From assembly GCA_946479615.1 (NCBI GenBank), contig CAMLGR010000010.1:1-52426 (forward strand): a stretch of DNA of 52,426 nucleotides, read 5' to 3'. The notes beneath the pieces were generated by a model, which saw only the letters and a list, made by a program, of their open reading frames with translations, was not told where the DNA came from and searched no databases. The stretch is from an uncultured Bacteroidota bacterium (lineage in GTDB: Bacteria; Bacteroidota; Bacteroidia; Chitinophagales; Chitinophagaceae). Below, one piece after another: positions 42,547-52,254 of the stretch (the stretch's first letter is position 1; every line of letters begins with the position of its first letter). The position numbers and the translations under genes are program-made.

Positions 42547-43794
42547 TCACTTTTTCACCACCACTTTCGCCGGATGCGCAAAATACTGCCAGGCGCTTTC
42601 TGCCTTGTTCTTATCAAATTTTCCATTGAATACGACCATACGGTATTTCAACACATAGGTTTTACCAGGTTCCAGTTGCCAATCGATATCTTTTGTCGGC
42701 GCGAAATTGGCAAACATATCTCCACGTCCATTGGTATTCAATGTCCAGATGCGCATGGGTTCAGGGTGATTGTAATTAGCCGGATAAGAAAGCATAACCG
42801 CACCGCCATAATCATTATTTTCCAGTGCGCCCTGCACAATGCACCAGCGCGCTTTTGAATTATCTGTATCCTTTCTTGTTTTTCCTTCGGAAGTAAGCAC
42901 TTCGCAATTATTATTATCCCAGAAACCGGTCGTACGCCAGCCAAAGCCGGCATAACGGTACGCCAGGATATGAAAAGGACTTTCTGTGGCACAGTTCAGT
43001 TTGGAAGTAATATCCATGATATAATAATCAGCACCCGGTTCGGGTTTGTATACCCTGACTGTCTGCAATTCATTCAACGCTACTTTTTCTGTACCATCCT
43101 TATGAAATACTACGTGTTCATGAAGAGCTTCGAATTCGGAAAATACAGGTCCGCTTGTTTGTGAAATGAATTTGGCAAACCGGACCGTTCCCTGGTGACC
43201 TTTGATGTTCCAGAAATCAACGGTATCTTTTTCAAACAATACATGCGTCCAGGGATTCCAGATACCATAGTGATGATAGTGATCCGGTGCCTGAATACGG
43301 GTAAGCTCCTGTCCGTGCGGCGTCCATAACGGATGAATAAAACCACTGCGGCGGTAATTGGTGTCGATACCAGCCGGTGGATACACTGTTTTATAATAAT
43401 AGTTCACCAGTTTTTCATTGCCATCATGAATGGTAACAGCGCCATCTTTCGCTGTAGCGGCTACATTGGCAAATGAAGAAGGTGTTCCTTTCTGTAGTTG
43501 AAAGGTTCTTTTCTTCTGTGTATTATTTTTGGTATTGACCACCCAGTTAATGGTACGTTCACCATCCTGCCTTACCTGGAAAGGAACAGTTTGTGTTTTA
43601 TTACCGGTTACTTCTACCAGTACCAGGGATGAATCGCCTAAAAAGGTGACATTATCCAAAGCAAAACTAACCGGCACTTCCAGTCCGTTAGTGGCAGCAG
43701 GAAGTTCCACTTCAAAATTCGCGATCTTCTGTGCCTGGCTTTTGTGGGTGAGCAACGCCAGGAGAGCAATTGTCAGGGGTTTGTATATTCTCAT
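42547..43794 (-). CDS. DUF6807 (PmoA-annotated) exported protein
   Basis: A 415-residue protein with a signal peptide (KPLTIALLALLTHKSQAQ). The conserved core RRSGFIHPLWTPHGQELTR followed by QAPDHYHHYGIWNPWTHV is characteristic of the DUF6807 group, often annotated as methane oxygenase PmoA, although no monooxygenase function is supported. The beta-rich sequence with clustered His suggests a carbohydrate-related enzyme or binding protein. These genes are frequent neighbours of Gfo/Idh genes in polysaccharide-use regions, as here, where it lies between GH115 and the Tat-exported oxidoreductase. Biochemical role unknown. Confidence 0.85.
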   Translation of the reverse strand: MRIYKPLTIALLALLTHKSQAQKIANFEVELPAATNGLEVPVSFALDNVTFLGDSSLVLVEVTGNKTQTVPFQVRQDGERTINWVVNTKNNTQKKRTFQLQKGTPSSFANVAATAKDGAVTIHDGNEKLVNYYYKTVYPPAGIDTNYRRSGFIHPLWTPHGQELTRIQAPDHYHHYGIWNPWTHVLFEKDTVDFWNIKGHQGTVRFAKFISQTSGPVFSEFEALHEHVVFHKDGTEKVALNELQTVRVYKPEPGADYYIMDITSKLNCATESPFHILAYRYAGFGWRTTGFWDNNNCEVLTSEGKTRKDTDNSKARWCIVQGALENNDYGGAVMLSYPANYNHPEPMRIWTLNTNGRGDMFANFAPTKDIDWQLEPGKTYVLKYRMVVFNGKFDKNKAESAWQYFAHPAKVVVKK

Positions 43795-43809
43795 AATTAT
43801 AACAGTGAT

Positions 43810-46383
43810 TTATTTATGTAATGTTTCATCAGGACCAAAATAACTTTTCGGTGCTGCGCCGTTATTAACGACTATTTTTTGCAGGACCACACCAGGGCTA
43901 ACCGCCCAGTATTTCAATATATGTTTTCCTTGTTTGCCATTCAACGTATGTGAGCTTGTTTTAATGATGATATTGGATGCTACCCAGCTTTCCCATATCC
44001 TGGTGTTGGCATCATCCTTATTGATACTGATGATCTGTGGTGTTTCATTATCAATAGAGATCGCGTACAATGATCCTTCATCATTATGAAAATTAAGAGT
44101 AGGTGAAAAATAAGCCTGCACCTTTACCGAATCCGTAGTAAAAAGATAAATTTCATATTCAAGATGAGGTGAATTGCCGCCGGGTTTGGCTACACTTGCT
44201 GATACCGGCATTGTTGTAATTGCAGACCCTGTTCTGCCATGATCCGGCAATACTTTCCAATTGATACCAGTACCGTTCACCAATCTTGTATAATGTATGG
44301 CGTCTATAGACACATATCCGCGGCCATCTTCATAAAATACATTACCTTTTACGCCCGCCGGAATGAGATCACTATTTTTAAGTGTACTTGCAGCAGGAGT
44401 AATGATATCTGCAAGTACGGAATCGGCCGGTACATATTTCACAGCCGGCATACGGTTACGCGGTGGTTGCTGCCAATAGGTATACCCGATATGCGTTTGA
44501 TCCATCATGTGATTCCATTTACCATTGTGCAGCGTATTGTATTCTACCGAAATAAGAGAATCCTTTGCGTAGAGCTCTTTTACTTTATCGGCATAGATAT
44601 TAGCCTGCGCGGATCGTTCTGCAGCTAATTTTTTATTCTTTGCCACATCATAATACATTTCATTCAGGTTGGCGCATGCTTTTACCGGGTGCAATACCAG
44701 TTGATAATAGGCATCCTTATATTCAGCTGGTATAGCGGCATTGATCTTTTCCGCTTTAACCAACAGGTCATTATATTCTTTCACCACTCTTTCCCATTCA
44801 CCGGTTTCGAGGTTATAACTGTTTGCATCCACCAGTTCGGGTTTACGACGGCCATTGTATTTCGCATATTTGGAAATGAGATCGGCAATTTCAACCGCAT
44901 ATTTGCTTCCGAATTGTGATGCGCTCCACTGTTCGGTATATTTTTTCAGATCATCTGCACCAATGCGGTCCGGGTTCCAGGCATAATCCAAAAAGAAAGA
45001 AATAGGAAATTCCATCGGTTTCAGGTCACCAACATTCACGATCCAGATATTTCTCACATTGTATTCATAGGCCAGGTGCATTTGCTCCCATACACGCGGA
45101 ATGGGATTTGTATTGACCCATTTATAATTACGTGGGCCGCCTACATAGTCAAAATGATAATAGATACCATACCCACCTTTACGCGGTTTATCGGTCAGGC
45201 GTGGCAGTTTGCGGATATTACCCCAGTTATCATCACATAATAATAAAGTAACATCATCCGGCACCCGCATTCCTTTATCATAATAATCCTGCACTTCTTT
45301 ATACAGCGCCCACAATTGAGGAGTAGCAGCCGCAGGCTTTCCTGTCACTTCTTCAATGATCTGCCGCTGATCTTTTACAATTCGTTCAAGTAATGCCGTA
45401 GCAGTTCCCTGTGTCATCGGCTTGTCGCCATCGCCACGCATACCAACGGTAACAATGCTTTCATGCGTACCCATATTCTGAATACCTTTTCTCCAGAAAT
45501 CTTTCAATACCACTTCGTTGCTGTCGTAATCCCATTTACCTGTGCCATACCTTTTCCACTCCTGTTGTGCTCTCAACATCGGTTCGTGGTGAGAAGTGCC
45601 CATGACAATGCCGTATTGATCGGCGAGCACCGGGTTTAATGTATCATCATCATTAAAAGCATTGCCCCACATAGCTGGCCAGAGATAATTCGATTTGAGA
45701 CGCAGGAGGAGTTCAAACATTTTCTCATACACCTGGTGATTGACACCACCGAATTTTTCTTTTGTCCACCCGGAAAATGCCGGCGCTTCATCATTGATAA
45801 AGATGCCACGATATTTTACTTTAGGTGCATCTGTTACATTGGTGTTCGGCTTTATGTATAAAGATGATTTCTTTTTAACCGGCACATCGGCCCACCAGTA
45901 CCAGGGAGAAACGCCAATTTGTTTCGACATTTCAAACACGGCATAAGCCACTCCACGTTTATCACTTCCTGTCATTACTACGGCATTGGCAATGCCTTTT
46001 GCAGGGTTGGATAATGTCGTTACCTGGTAGGCATCCCATTTACCTTTTAGTTTGCTTGTATTGATCCTGCCGGCACTGACCAGTTGTTTTACCAATGCTG
46101 ACTTATCCGGCGAACCTATGATAATAAGATTTTTTGCAGCAGAAGGAATGCTATTCGTTATTTCCGGTTTTTTGCCGGTTACTGCTTCGATATCCTGTTG
46201 TAATAAAGCAGCTGCCTTATTGACAAGGAAATAATCATTGGCATCTACATAAATAACAGCGGCCTGCATAGCATCAGCAACGATAATTCCGCCGGAAGGC
46301 TTTTGTTCTGTGATAAATGTTTGAGCAAAAAGGCGGGTTGTTCCCAGCAGGATAAAAGAAAAGAAGAGAAATTTTTTGTTCAT
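43810..46383 (-). CDS. GH115 alpha-glucuronidase
   Basis: An 857-residue exported enzyme (signal KKFLFFSFILLGTTRLFAQ). The family core is clear: YRGIFINDEAPAFSGWTKEK, RLKSNYLWPAMWGNAFNDDD, GTSHHEPMLRAQQEW, VTVGMRGDGDKPM, and LLLCDDNWGNIRKLP. A C-terminal beta domain occupies about 690-857. GH115 enzymes remove (4-O-methyl-)glucuronic acid from internal and terminal xylose residues of glucuronoxylan. Together with GH10, CE15 and UxuA in the same window this fixes glucuronoxylan as the probable target. It is 15 bases upstream of the DUF6807 gene in the same operon. Confidence 0.94.
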   Translation of the reverse strand: MNKKFLFFSFILLGTTRLFAQTFITEQKPSGGIIVADAMQAAVIYVDANDYFLVNKAAALLQQDIEAVTGKKPEITNSIPSAAKNLIIIGSPDKSALVKQLVSAGRINTSKLKGKWDAYQVTTLSNPAKGIANAVVMTGSDKRGVAYAVFEMSKQIGVSPWYWWADVPVKKKSSLYIKPNTNVTDAPKVKYRGIFINDEAPAFSGWTKEKFGGVNHQVYEKMFELLLRLKSNYLWPAMWGNAFNDDDTLNPVLADQYGIVMGTSHHEPMLRAQQEWKRYGTGKWDYDSNEVVLKDFWRKGIQNMGTHESIVTVGMRGDGDKPMTQGTATALLERIVKDQRQIIEEVTGKPAAATPQLWALYKEVQDYYDKGMRVPDDVTLLLCDDNWGNIRKLPRLTDKPRKGGYGIYYHFDYVGGPRNYKWVNTNPIPRVWEQMHLAYEYNVRNIWIVNVGDLKPMEFPISFFLDYAWNPDRIGADDLKKYTEQWSASQFGSKYAVEIADLISKYAKYNGRRKPELVDANSYNLETGEWERVVKEYNDLLVKAEKINAAIPAEYKDAYYQLVLHPVKACANLNEMYYDVAKNKKLAAERSAQANIYADKVKELYAKDSLISVEYNTLHNGKWNHMMDQTHIGYTYWQQPPRNRMPAVKYVPADSVLADIITPAASTLKNSDLIPAGVKGNVFYEDGRGYVSIDAIHYTRLVNGTGINWKVLPDHGRTGSAITTMPVSASVAKPGGNSPHLEYEIYLFTTDSVKVQAYFSPTLNFHNDEGSLYAISIDNETPQIISINKDDANTRIWESWVASNIIIKTSSHTLNGKQGKHILKYWAVSPGVVLQKIVVNNGAAPKSYFGPDETLHK

Positions 46384-46445
46384 AACAGACCGTTGAATAA
46401 TTATATTGTTACCTAATTATGCTTTATTGGTTGACCAGGATCTCC

Positions 46446-46537
46446 ACGGATACACGGATCTCCCCTGCGATGTAAAAATCCGTGTATCTGTAGCAAATAC
46501 TATTCTACATTCCTTTACCCACGGTTGAAACCGTGGG
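46446..46537. repeat. Two inverted repeats between GH3 and GH115 genes
   Basis: ACGGATACACGGAT (46446-46459) pairs with ATCCGTGTATCTGT (46478-46491), and CCCACGGTTGAAACCGTGGG forms a hairpin at 46518-46537. The 200-base gap holds no gene. These may be intergenic repeats or an attenuating structure inside the operon. Confidence 0.6.
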
Positions 46538-46583
46538 CCAGGTTGAATCGTGGCCCAAATCGAAATCATTTTAATTCACAGCT

Positions 46584-49247
46584 CTACAGAATATCAATCT
46601 GCGTTTTTAATATATTAGAACCTGTTTTTATTTTTTCATCCGGTTGCCCGCCTCCTACCGAGATCGCATAGCTCCCCGGCACCACCTTCCGCTGGTTATC
46701 GTCATTCACAAATGAAAAAGCATTGGCTCTTATCGTCAGTTCTACTTTTTTTGATTCACCCGCCTGCAGGTATATTCTTTTAAAGGCAGCCAGCGAACGG
46801 ATAGGAATGTGCCCGGGTACATTCTTTGCTGCTACATATAACTGTACTACTTCATCACCAGCTACTGCACCGGTATTTTTCACCGTCACCGCTACTTTTA
46901 CATCTTCACCAGCCTGGTAATGATTATTGATCAATAAATTATCGTACTGGAATTTCGTATAACTCAATCCATATCCAAAAGGATATAATACATCGCCTTT
47001 GAAAAAGCGATAGGTCTGTGTTGTTAAGTTATAATCACTGAATGAAGGCAGATCTTTTACCGAATGATAAAAAGTAACCGGCAGTTTTCCACCAGGGTTA
47101 TAATCACCAAATAATACATCGGCAATTGCCTGTCCTGCTGCCTGGCCGGGATACCATGCTTCAAGAATAGCGGGAATATGATCATTCTCCCAATTGATAG
47201 AAACAGCGCTGCCATTTAATAAAACCAATACAACTGGTTTACCGGTCGCCACGATATCCTTGATAAGTTGCTCCTGTATAACAGGCAGATCAAGTGTTGT
47301 CCTGTCACCTTTATTAAATCCATCGATATCGATGTCCATTTCTTCTCCTTCCAGCCTTGCCGTCAGCCCCATGCACAAAACCACTGCATCCGCCTGTTTG
47401 GCTGCTTCGATCGCCTGCTGACGCAATGCATCTTTTGAATCATGACGTGGTTTGGCCCAAACGAATTGCACCTGCGCATCTGCATACGATTCGCCGGCCT
47501 CAATTTTAATTTTGTATTTCTTTCCTGCTTCGAGTTGTACCGGAACCGATTTCCGCAATCTTGGATCACCAAATTCATCACGGAAATGATAGCTGGTATT
47601 GGCAACAATGCTATCACCCAGGTATAAATTGACCTTGCAGGTAGTAATGATCCCTAACTGGTACATCCCGGATTCAGTGGGCGTGATCTCTCCTGTCCAT
47701 CTTACTCCAAAATTATCATCATCCATATCTTTTCTCGGCGCTTTCTCATACCAGTTCGCATCGATATTGTTATCGACACCGGAAAACAATGCATTTCCTT
47801 TCAGTTCCCTGTTATTAAAATAATCAACTTTCACTCCCTGCTGATTACCGTCATGCGTCAATGCTTCTGAAGGAACCGTTTCAAAAGAAGGAATTCCTTC
47901 CGCCACTTCACATCCCTGTGCATAGATCACTTTACCAGCGCCAATCTTTTCTTTGATACCACGCAATGGTGTAACCGGATCAGAAGGAACGCCATTATAA
48001 TTACCAAGTAACATCAGCCATTGATCAGCATTAGGGCCAATCACGGCTACTTTACCAATATCTTTTTTTAAGGGTAATAATGATTGTTGTTGTCCGCTGA
48101 CAGGTTCATTTTTTAATAATACCATCGATTTGCGCGCCGCTTCGAGTGCCAGCGCTTTGTTTTCCTTGCTGTCGACAACGCTATAAGGGATCTGCGCATA
48201 CTTTACCATTTCCGGCGGATCGAACATACCTAACCTGAAACGCGCTGTAAATAATCGTTTTACTGCTATATCCAGTTCTGCTTCGGTAATGAGTTTTTTC
48301 TGCACTGCTTCTTTCAGATGTTCATAAGTAGTGGCACATTCCAGGTCGGTTCCGGCTTTTACGGCCATTGCTGCCGCTTCTTCCGGTGTTTTTACAATTT
48401 TATGATGCTGGTAAATATCTCCGATCGCACCGCAATCAGATACAATGTAGCCATCGAAGTTCCATTCCTTGCGAAGGATGTCATTTAATAAATGATTACT
48501 GCCACAGCAGGCTTCTCCATTCAAACGATTATAGGCACACATCACGGAATAGGCTTTCCCTTCTTTCACACCCATTTCAAATTGCGGTAAATAGGTTTCG
48601 CGGAAATCCTTTTCATCGATACGCGCATCGAATGAATGACGGTCAGGCTCGGGACCGCTGTGTACCGCAAAATGTTTTACCGTAGCAATGGTTTTAAAAT
48701 ATTTGGGATCATTGCCCTGCAATCCCTTGATAAACTGCACCGCCAATTTTCCGGTAAGAAATGGATCCTCACCATACGTTTCCTGTCCGCGCCCCCAGCG
48801 TGGATCACGGAAGATGTTGATATTGGGCGACCAGAAGGTAAGCCCCTGGTAGATCAATCGTTTATTCTTTCTTACAAAATCATGGTGCTTGGCCCTTCCT
48901 TCATCGGATATGGCAGAAGATACCGTAAACATCATATCCTCATCCCAGGTAGAAGCGAGACCGATCGCCTGCGGAAAAACAGTAGCAATACCGGCACGTG
49001 CCACACCATGAAGACATTCATTCCACCAGTTGTATTCAGGTATTCCCAATCGTTCGATAGCAGGAGCCGCATTCATCATTTGTCCGATCTTTTCTTCCAG
49101 CGTCATTCTTCCTACGAGATCATTTACTCTTTCTTCCACAGAAAGATCAGGATTGAGGAAAGGGAATTTGTATTCCTGTTTTGATTTGCAGGAACCAATC
49201 ATTACCAGGATAAAAACGGATAAAATGGATTTGGTTAAGAGGCGCAT
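46584..49247 (-). CDS. GH3 beta-glycosidase with PA14 domain, lipoprotein
   Basis: An 887-residue enzyme from the start at 49247 (MRLLTKSILSVF), which gives a lipoprotein signal ending VMIGSC. The GH3 N-terminal barrel (about 35-365) has WWNECLHGVAR, VKHFAVHSGPE and nucleophile D271 in YIVSDCGAIG. The C-terminal alpha/beta domain is split by a PA14 domain (about 475-610; VDYFNNRELKG, RWTGEITPTESGMYQL) and ends in a fibronectin-like domain. The WNECLHG form is usual in beta-xylosidases and alpha-L-arabinofuranosidases of GH3, so release of xylose from xylo-oligosaccharides is the best guess. The lipid anchor suggests a periplasmic or surface location. Confidence 0.92.
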   Translation of the reverse strand: MRLLTKSILSVFILVMIGSCKSKQEYKFPFLNPDLSVEERVNDLVGRMTLEEKIGQMMNAAPAIERLGIPEYNWWNECLHGVARAGIATVFPQAIGLASTWDEDMMFTVSSAISDEGRAKHHDFVRKNKRLIYQGLTFWSPNINIFRDPRWGRGQETYGEDPFLTGKLAVQFIKGLQGNDPKYFKTIATVKHFAVHSGPEPDRHSFDARIDEKDFRETYLPQFEMGVKEGKAYSVMCAYNRLNGEACCGSNHLLNDILRKEWNFDGYIVSDCGAIGDIYQHHKIVKTPEEAAAMAVKAGTDLECATTYEHLKEAVQKKLITEAELDIAVKRLFTARFRLGMFDPPEMVKYAQIPYSVVDSKENKALALEAARKSMVLLKNEPVSGQQQSLLPLKKDIGKVAVIGPNADQWLMLLGNYNGVPSDPVTPLRGIKEKIGAGKVIYAQGCEVAEGIPSFETVPSEALTHDGNQQGVKVDYFNNRELKGNALFSGVDNNIDANWYEKAPRKDMDDDNFGVRWTGEITPTESGMYQLGIITTCKVNLYLGDSIVANTSYHFRDEFGDPRLRKSVPVQLEAGKKYKIKIEAGESYADAQVQFVWAKPRHDSKDALRQQAIEAAKQADAVVLCMGLTARLEGEEMDIDIDGFNKGDRTTLDLPVIQEQLIKDIVATGKPVVLVLLNGSAVSINWENDHIPAILEAWYPGQAAGQAIADVLFGDYNPGGKLPVTFYHSVKDLPSFSDYNLTTQTYRFFKGDVLYPFGYGLSYTKFQYDNLLINNHYQAGEDVKVAVTVKNTGAVAGDEVVQLYVAAKNVPGHIPIRSLAAFKRIYLQAGESKKVELTIRANAFSFVNDDNQRKVVPGSYAISVGGGQPDEKIKTGSNILKTQIDIL

Positions 49248-49357
49248 TGTTTTTTCGTTAAGAGTTATTTTAATGTTTATCAACAATGTCTTCATTCGGG
49301 TTTCACACGGTGGATACAGGGAAACGGCAGCCGCTTTATGATCGCTGTATTACAGAA

Positions 49358-50737
49358 TTATTTATTGAAATAACGACCTGCGAAATTTATAAATGTCGGC
49401 CAGTTAGGTCCGGGGGTATGACCGGCTGTATGCTGCCGAAACCCAATCTCACCACCCGTTAATGTTGTTTCTACTTTGGGAAATTCAGTAACGCCTAAAT
49501 CGCCCTTTCCTAATAATTTATATACCGGTCCTGCTGCTACCGCTGCCATAAACATACCTCTTGCATCTACCCATCCATCTCCTTTTTCACCTGCACTGAT
49601 AAATACGGGTCGCGGTGCACACATTGCAATCAGTTCATGCGAATCGACCGGCAGATCGTTCCAGGTCAATGGACCAGCATATTTAATAAAGTTGCCCGCC
49701 ATCCAATGATATTCTCCCGATCCTGCTACATTTTCTACAATTTCACCGGCATTGCGGCGATGAAGTTTGGCGCCGCCTTCACCCGATGAACTGACAAAAG
49801 CTGTTGCCATCCGTGGTTCGTAAGCAAGTGTAACAATAGCTGCTTTGCCATAGCGTGAATGGCCTTCTATCGCTACACGTTTTGCATCGACTGATTTATC
49901 CGTTTCAAAATAATCCAATGCGCGGCTGGCGCCCCAGGCCCATGCACGAAGCGATCCCCAATCATCGGGCTTGCGGTATTGCCCTTTATTCATTAAACCA
50001 ATAATGCCTTGTGTAAGACCGGCGCCATTATCTGCCTGTATACTCGCCGGAACCAATACAGCATAGCCCCATCCCTGTGCAAGCACCTGTTGTTGCCAGG
50101 TAGGACCAACAGGCGCTGGTGGTGATGCAGTACGTGTTGAATCACGTGGTGGTGTGGGGAAACGAAATCCGGGAGGAAATACAAAACCAAATTCCATGAT
50201 CACTGGCACCGGGGCTTTTGCATCAGCCGGTACAGATAATGATAATTGTATATCGACAGTTATAGCCGGGTAAGAAGAATTATCGACGTGTCCTGTAAGC
50301 TTTTTGGTATGCACTTTTACATCACCATTCATTTCCATGGTATCGAGTGTTACGATCCATTTTACTTTAGGCGTATTCTTTGGAACACGGCCGTAGATTT
50401 CACGATCGAAATCTTCAACAATTTCGGGGCGGCGTTTATTCCACCATAATCCGGGAGTAGTTACCGGCTGGCCGTTTTTTAACAGGAGCGGATCAGGAAG
50501 ATGGGGATATGGGTTTGCTTTTGCTTCATCATAATTAGCAGCATTCGGCGCATCAGGGTCATTGCCATTCGCACCCGGCCTGATCGGAGAAGTGATATGC
50601 AGTTGACCGAGCATATTATTATAATCAGCTTCCGTGAGTTTGCGGATACTATCACGTGATTGCTGGGAACCGCCAAACTGGGCCTGTGTAGATAATACAG
50701 TGAAAAGAAGAAACAGGAAGAGACCCTCTTTTTTCAT
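49358..50737 (-). CDS. CE15 glucuronoyl esterase
   Basis: A 459-residue exported alpha/beta hydrolase (signal KEGLFLFLLFTVLSTQAQ). CE15 features are DDWGSLRAWAWGASRALDYFE, the nucleophile elbow VAIEGHSRYGKAA with S294, SSSGEGGAKLHRR, and the catalytic His436 in IGFRQHTAGHTPGPNW. CE15 enzymes hydrolyse the ester between 4-O-methylglucuronic acid of xylan and lignin alcohols. It is the first gene after a terminator and a LacI-type operator, thus the probable head of the CE15-GH3-GH115-and-onward transcription unit. Confidence 0.93.
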   Translation of the reverse strand: MKKEGLFLFLLFTVLSTQAQFGGSQQSRDSIRKLTEADYNNMLGQLHITSPIRPGANGNDPDAPNAANYDEAKANPYPHLPDPLLLKNGQPVTTPGLWWNKRRPEIVEDFDREIYGRVPKNTPKVKWIVTLDTMEMNGDVKVHTKKLTGHVDNSSYPAITVDIQLSLSVPADAKAPVPVIMEFGFVFPPGFRFPTPPRDSTRTASPPAPVGPTWQQQVLAQGWGYAVLVPASIQADNGAGLTQGIIGLMNKGQYRKPDDWGSLRAWAWGASRALDYFETDKSVDAKRVAIEGHSRYGKAAIVTLAYEPRMATAFVSSSGEGGAKLHRRNAGEIVENVAGSGEYHWMAGNFIKYAGPLTWNDLPVDSHELIAMCAPRPVFISAGEKGDGWVDARGMFMAAVAAGPVYKLLGKGDLGVTEFPKVETTLTGGEIGFRQHTAGHTPGPNWPTFINFAGRYFNK

Positions 50738-50756
50738 GACAAGCGTATTTAGGAAT

Positions 50757-50764
50757 TAAAATTA
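50757..50764 (-). promoter_or_regulatory. -7 element of the CE15 promoter
   Basis: TAATTTTA on the minus strand, one mismatch from TAnnTTTG, 19 bases from an ATTG (-33) element at 50784-50787 that lies inside the LacI-type operator. It lies about 20 bases upstream of the CE15 start codon. Confidence 0.5.
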
Positions 50765-50777
50765 AGGTATCCGAGCG

Positions 50778-50799
50778 TTAATGCAATCGGTTGCATTAA
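50778..50799. promoter_or_regulatory. LacI-family operator-like palindrome
   Basis: TTAATGCAATCGGTTGCATTAA is a 22-bp palindrome with a central CG and one mismatched pair, the typical form of LacI-family operators. It covers the predicted -33 element of the CE15 promoter, so repressor binding would block polymerase. No LacI-type gene is in the window and I found no second copy. Confidence 0.65.
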
Positions 50800-50850
50800 T
50801 TATAAGACGACATTTTATTTTAGTTCCTTCCAAAAATTCAGGCTTCCTGC

Positions 50851-50889
50851 AAAAAAAGAAAACTGGCCTGCCGAAAAGGCCAAGCCAGT
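50851..50889 (-). terminator. Rho-independent terminator of uxuA
   Basis: Minus-strand stem ACTGGC...GCCAGT with an inner GGCCT/AGGCC helix, followed by TTTTCTTTTTTT. It ends the uxuA transcript, so the CE15 gene needs its own promoter. Confidence 0.8.
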
Positions 50890-50974
50890 GGATGGTTGAT
50901 GATGGAGGCTTAGATAACTAATTGATAATAAAAATTTTATATGTATTTTATTGTTGCACGAATCCGCTGATAAT

Positions 50975-52132
50975 TTATAAAGTGCGGCTGATTCCGAATT
51001 CAAGTCCGCGCAATTCTGCCAATCCTCTTAATCTGCCGATAGCAGAATAACCAGGATATGTTTTTTTCTTCAGGTCATCCAGCATCTGGTGCCCATGATC
51101 GGGACGCATAGGAAGAGAAATTTTCCTGCGTTTCATGATCAGCAACGCTTCTCTTACAATCGCATACATATCCGCATCGCCGGCCAGGTGATCTGCTTCA
51201 TAAAAATTTCCTTCTGCATCTCTCTTGGTATTCCGTAAATGCAGGAAATGCACACGATGACCAAAACGCTGGATCATTTGTACAAGATCGTTATCTGCCC
51301 GCGCCCCAAAGGAGCCGGTGCAAAAACATAATCCATTCGCCGGCGAATCCACTGCAGCTATAAGATCGGCTGCATCCTGTTCGGTGCTTACAATCCGAGG
51401 AAGACCGAGTACCGGATAAGGCGGATCATCGGGATGTATCGCCATAACCACACCGGCTTTTTCAGCAACAGGAATGATTTCTTTCAAAAAATAAAAAAGA
51501 TGCTGCTTAAGTTTAGCTGCATCGATATTTTTATATGTTTCAAGCGCCGTGAGTATTTGCCCGGGCGTAAACGCATCATCACTACCCGGCAGACCCAGCA
51601 TGGTATTACGAAAAAGATTTTTCTTTTCTTCCTCACTCATACCCGCAAACTTGTCCGTAGCTTTTTGTATTTCAGCAGCCGTATAATCAGCAGCGGCGCC
51701 GGGGCGCTTTAATAAGAATAAATCAAAGGCAATAAAAGCAGAACGTTCAAAATAGAGAGCTTTACTTCCATCGGGCATGGTATACGTAACATCTGTGCGT
51801 AACCAATCGAGTATCGGCATGAAATTATACGTCACTACTTTCAAACCACAGGCCGCTACATTGCGCAGGCTTTCTTTATAATTTTCGATGTGCTGAAGAT
51901 AAGGTCCCGTTTGTTTTTTAATGTCTTCGCTGACAGGCAGGCTTTCAATAACAGTCCAGGTCATGCCGGCAGCTTCGATAAGGGCGACACGTTTTTTAAT
52001 TTCTTCCACGGTCCAGGTGTCACCTACCGGTATATGATGCAGGGCGGTGACCACTCCTTCACACCCGGCCTGGCGGATATCCGCCAGGCTAACAGGGTCG
52101 TTGGGGCCGAACCAGCGCATAGTTTGATGCAT
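50975..52132 (-). CDS. uxuA: Mannonate dehydratase
   Basis: A 385-residue UxuA. The start [18 protein letters not shown] is nearly the family consensus, as are [52 protein letters not shown] and [11 protein letters not shown]; these contain the His/Cys metal ligands. It dehydrates D-mannonate to 2-keto-3-deoxygluconate in D-glucuronate catabolism, which would follow release of glucuronic acid by GH115. I start at MHQTMRWFG (52132) by analogy with the family; 52138 adds two residues. UxuB, UxaC and KDG kinase are not in the window. It is terminated separately from the CE15 gene. Confidence 0.95.
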   Translation of the reverse strand: MHQTMRWFGPNDPVSLADIRQAGCEGVVTALHHIPVGDTWTVEEIKKRVALIEAAGMTWTVIESLPVSEDIKKQTGPYLQHIENYKESLRNVAACGLKVVTYNFMPILDWLRTDVTYTMPDGSKALYFERSAFIAFDLFLLKRPGAAADYTAAEIQKATDKFAGMSEEEKKNLFRNTMLGLPGSDDAFTPGQILTALETYKNIDAAKLKQHLFYFLKEIIPVAEKAGVVMAIHPDDPPYPVLGLPRIVSTEQDAADLIAAVDSPANGLCFCTGSFGARADNDLVQMIQRFGHRVHFLHLRNTKRDAEGNFYEADHLAGDADMYAIVREALLIMKRRKISLPMRPDHGHQMLDDLKKKTYPGYSAIGRLRGLAELRGLEFGISRTL

Positions 52133-52172
52133 GAGCATATTCGAAATATTAAGTTGTTATCACTAAAAAGTA

Positions 52173-52241
52173 AATGGTGAATAGTAATAGTGAAAAGATC
52201 CGTTCACTATCGACCATTCACCATTGACTATTCACCATTCA
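52173..52241. repeat. Nested inverted repeat, GTGAATAG/CTATTCAC type
   Basis: Outer arms AATGGTGAATAG (52173-52184) and CTATTCACCATT (52228-52239), with a further TAGTGAA/TTCACTA pair inside. Same word family as the repeat at 1912-1990; it lies just after the symporter stop codon. Confidence 0.65.
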
Positions 52242-52254
52242 GTTTTGCTATTGT

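Noticed and set aside
42547..43794. Methane monooxygenase subunit PmoA
   Set aside because: The name attaches to this family by annotation transfer; the protein is soluble and exported, without the multi-pass membrane architecture of PmoA.
50815..51003. 62-codon minus-strand frame between uxuA and the CE15 gene
   Set aside because: It overlaps the uxuA C-terminus in another frame and crosses the terminator hairpin.
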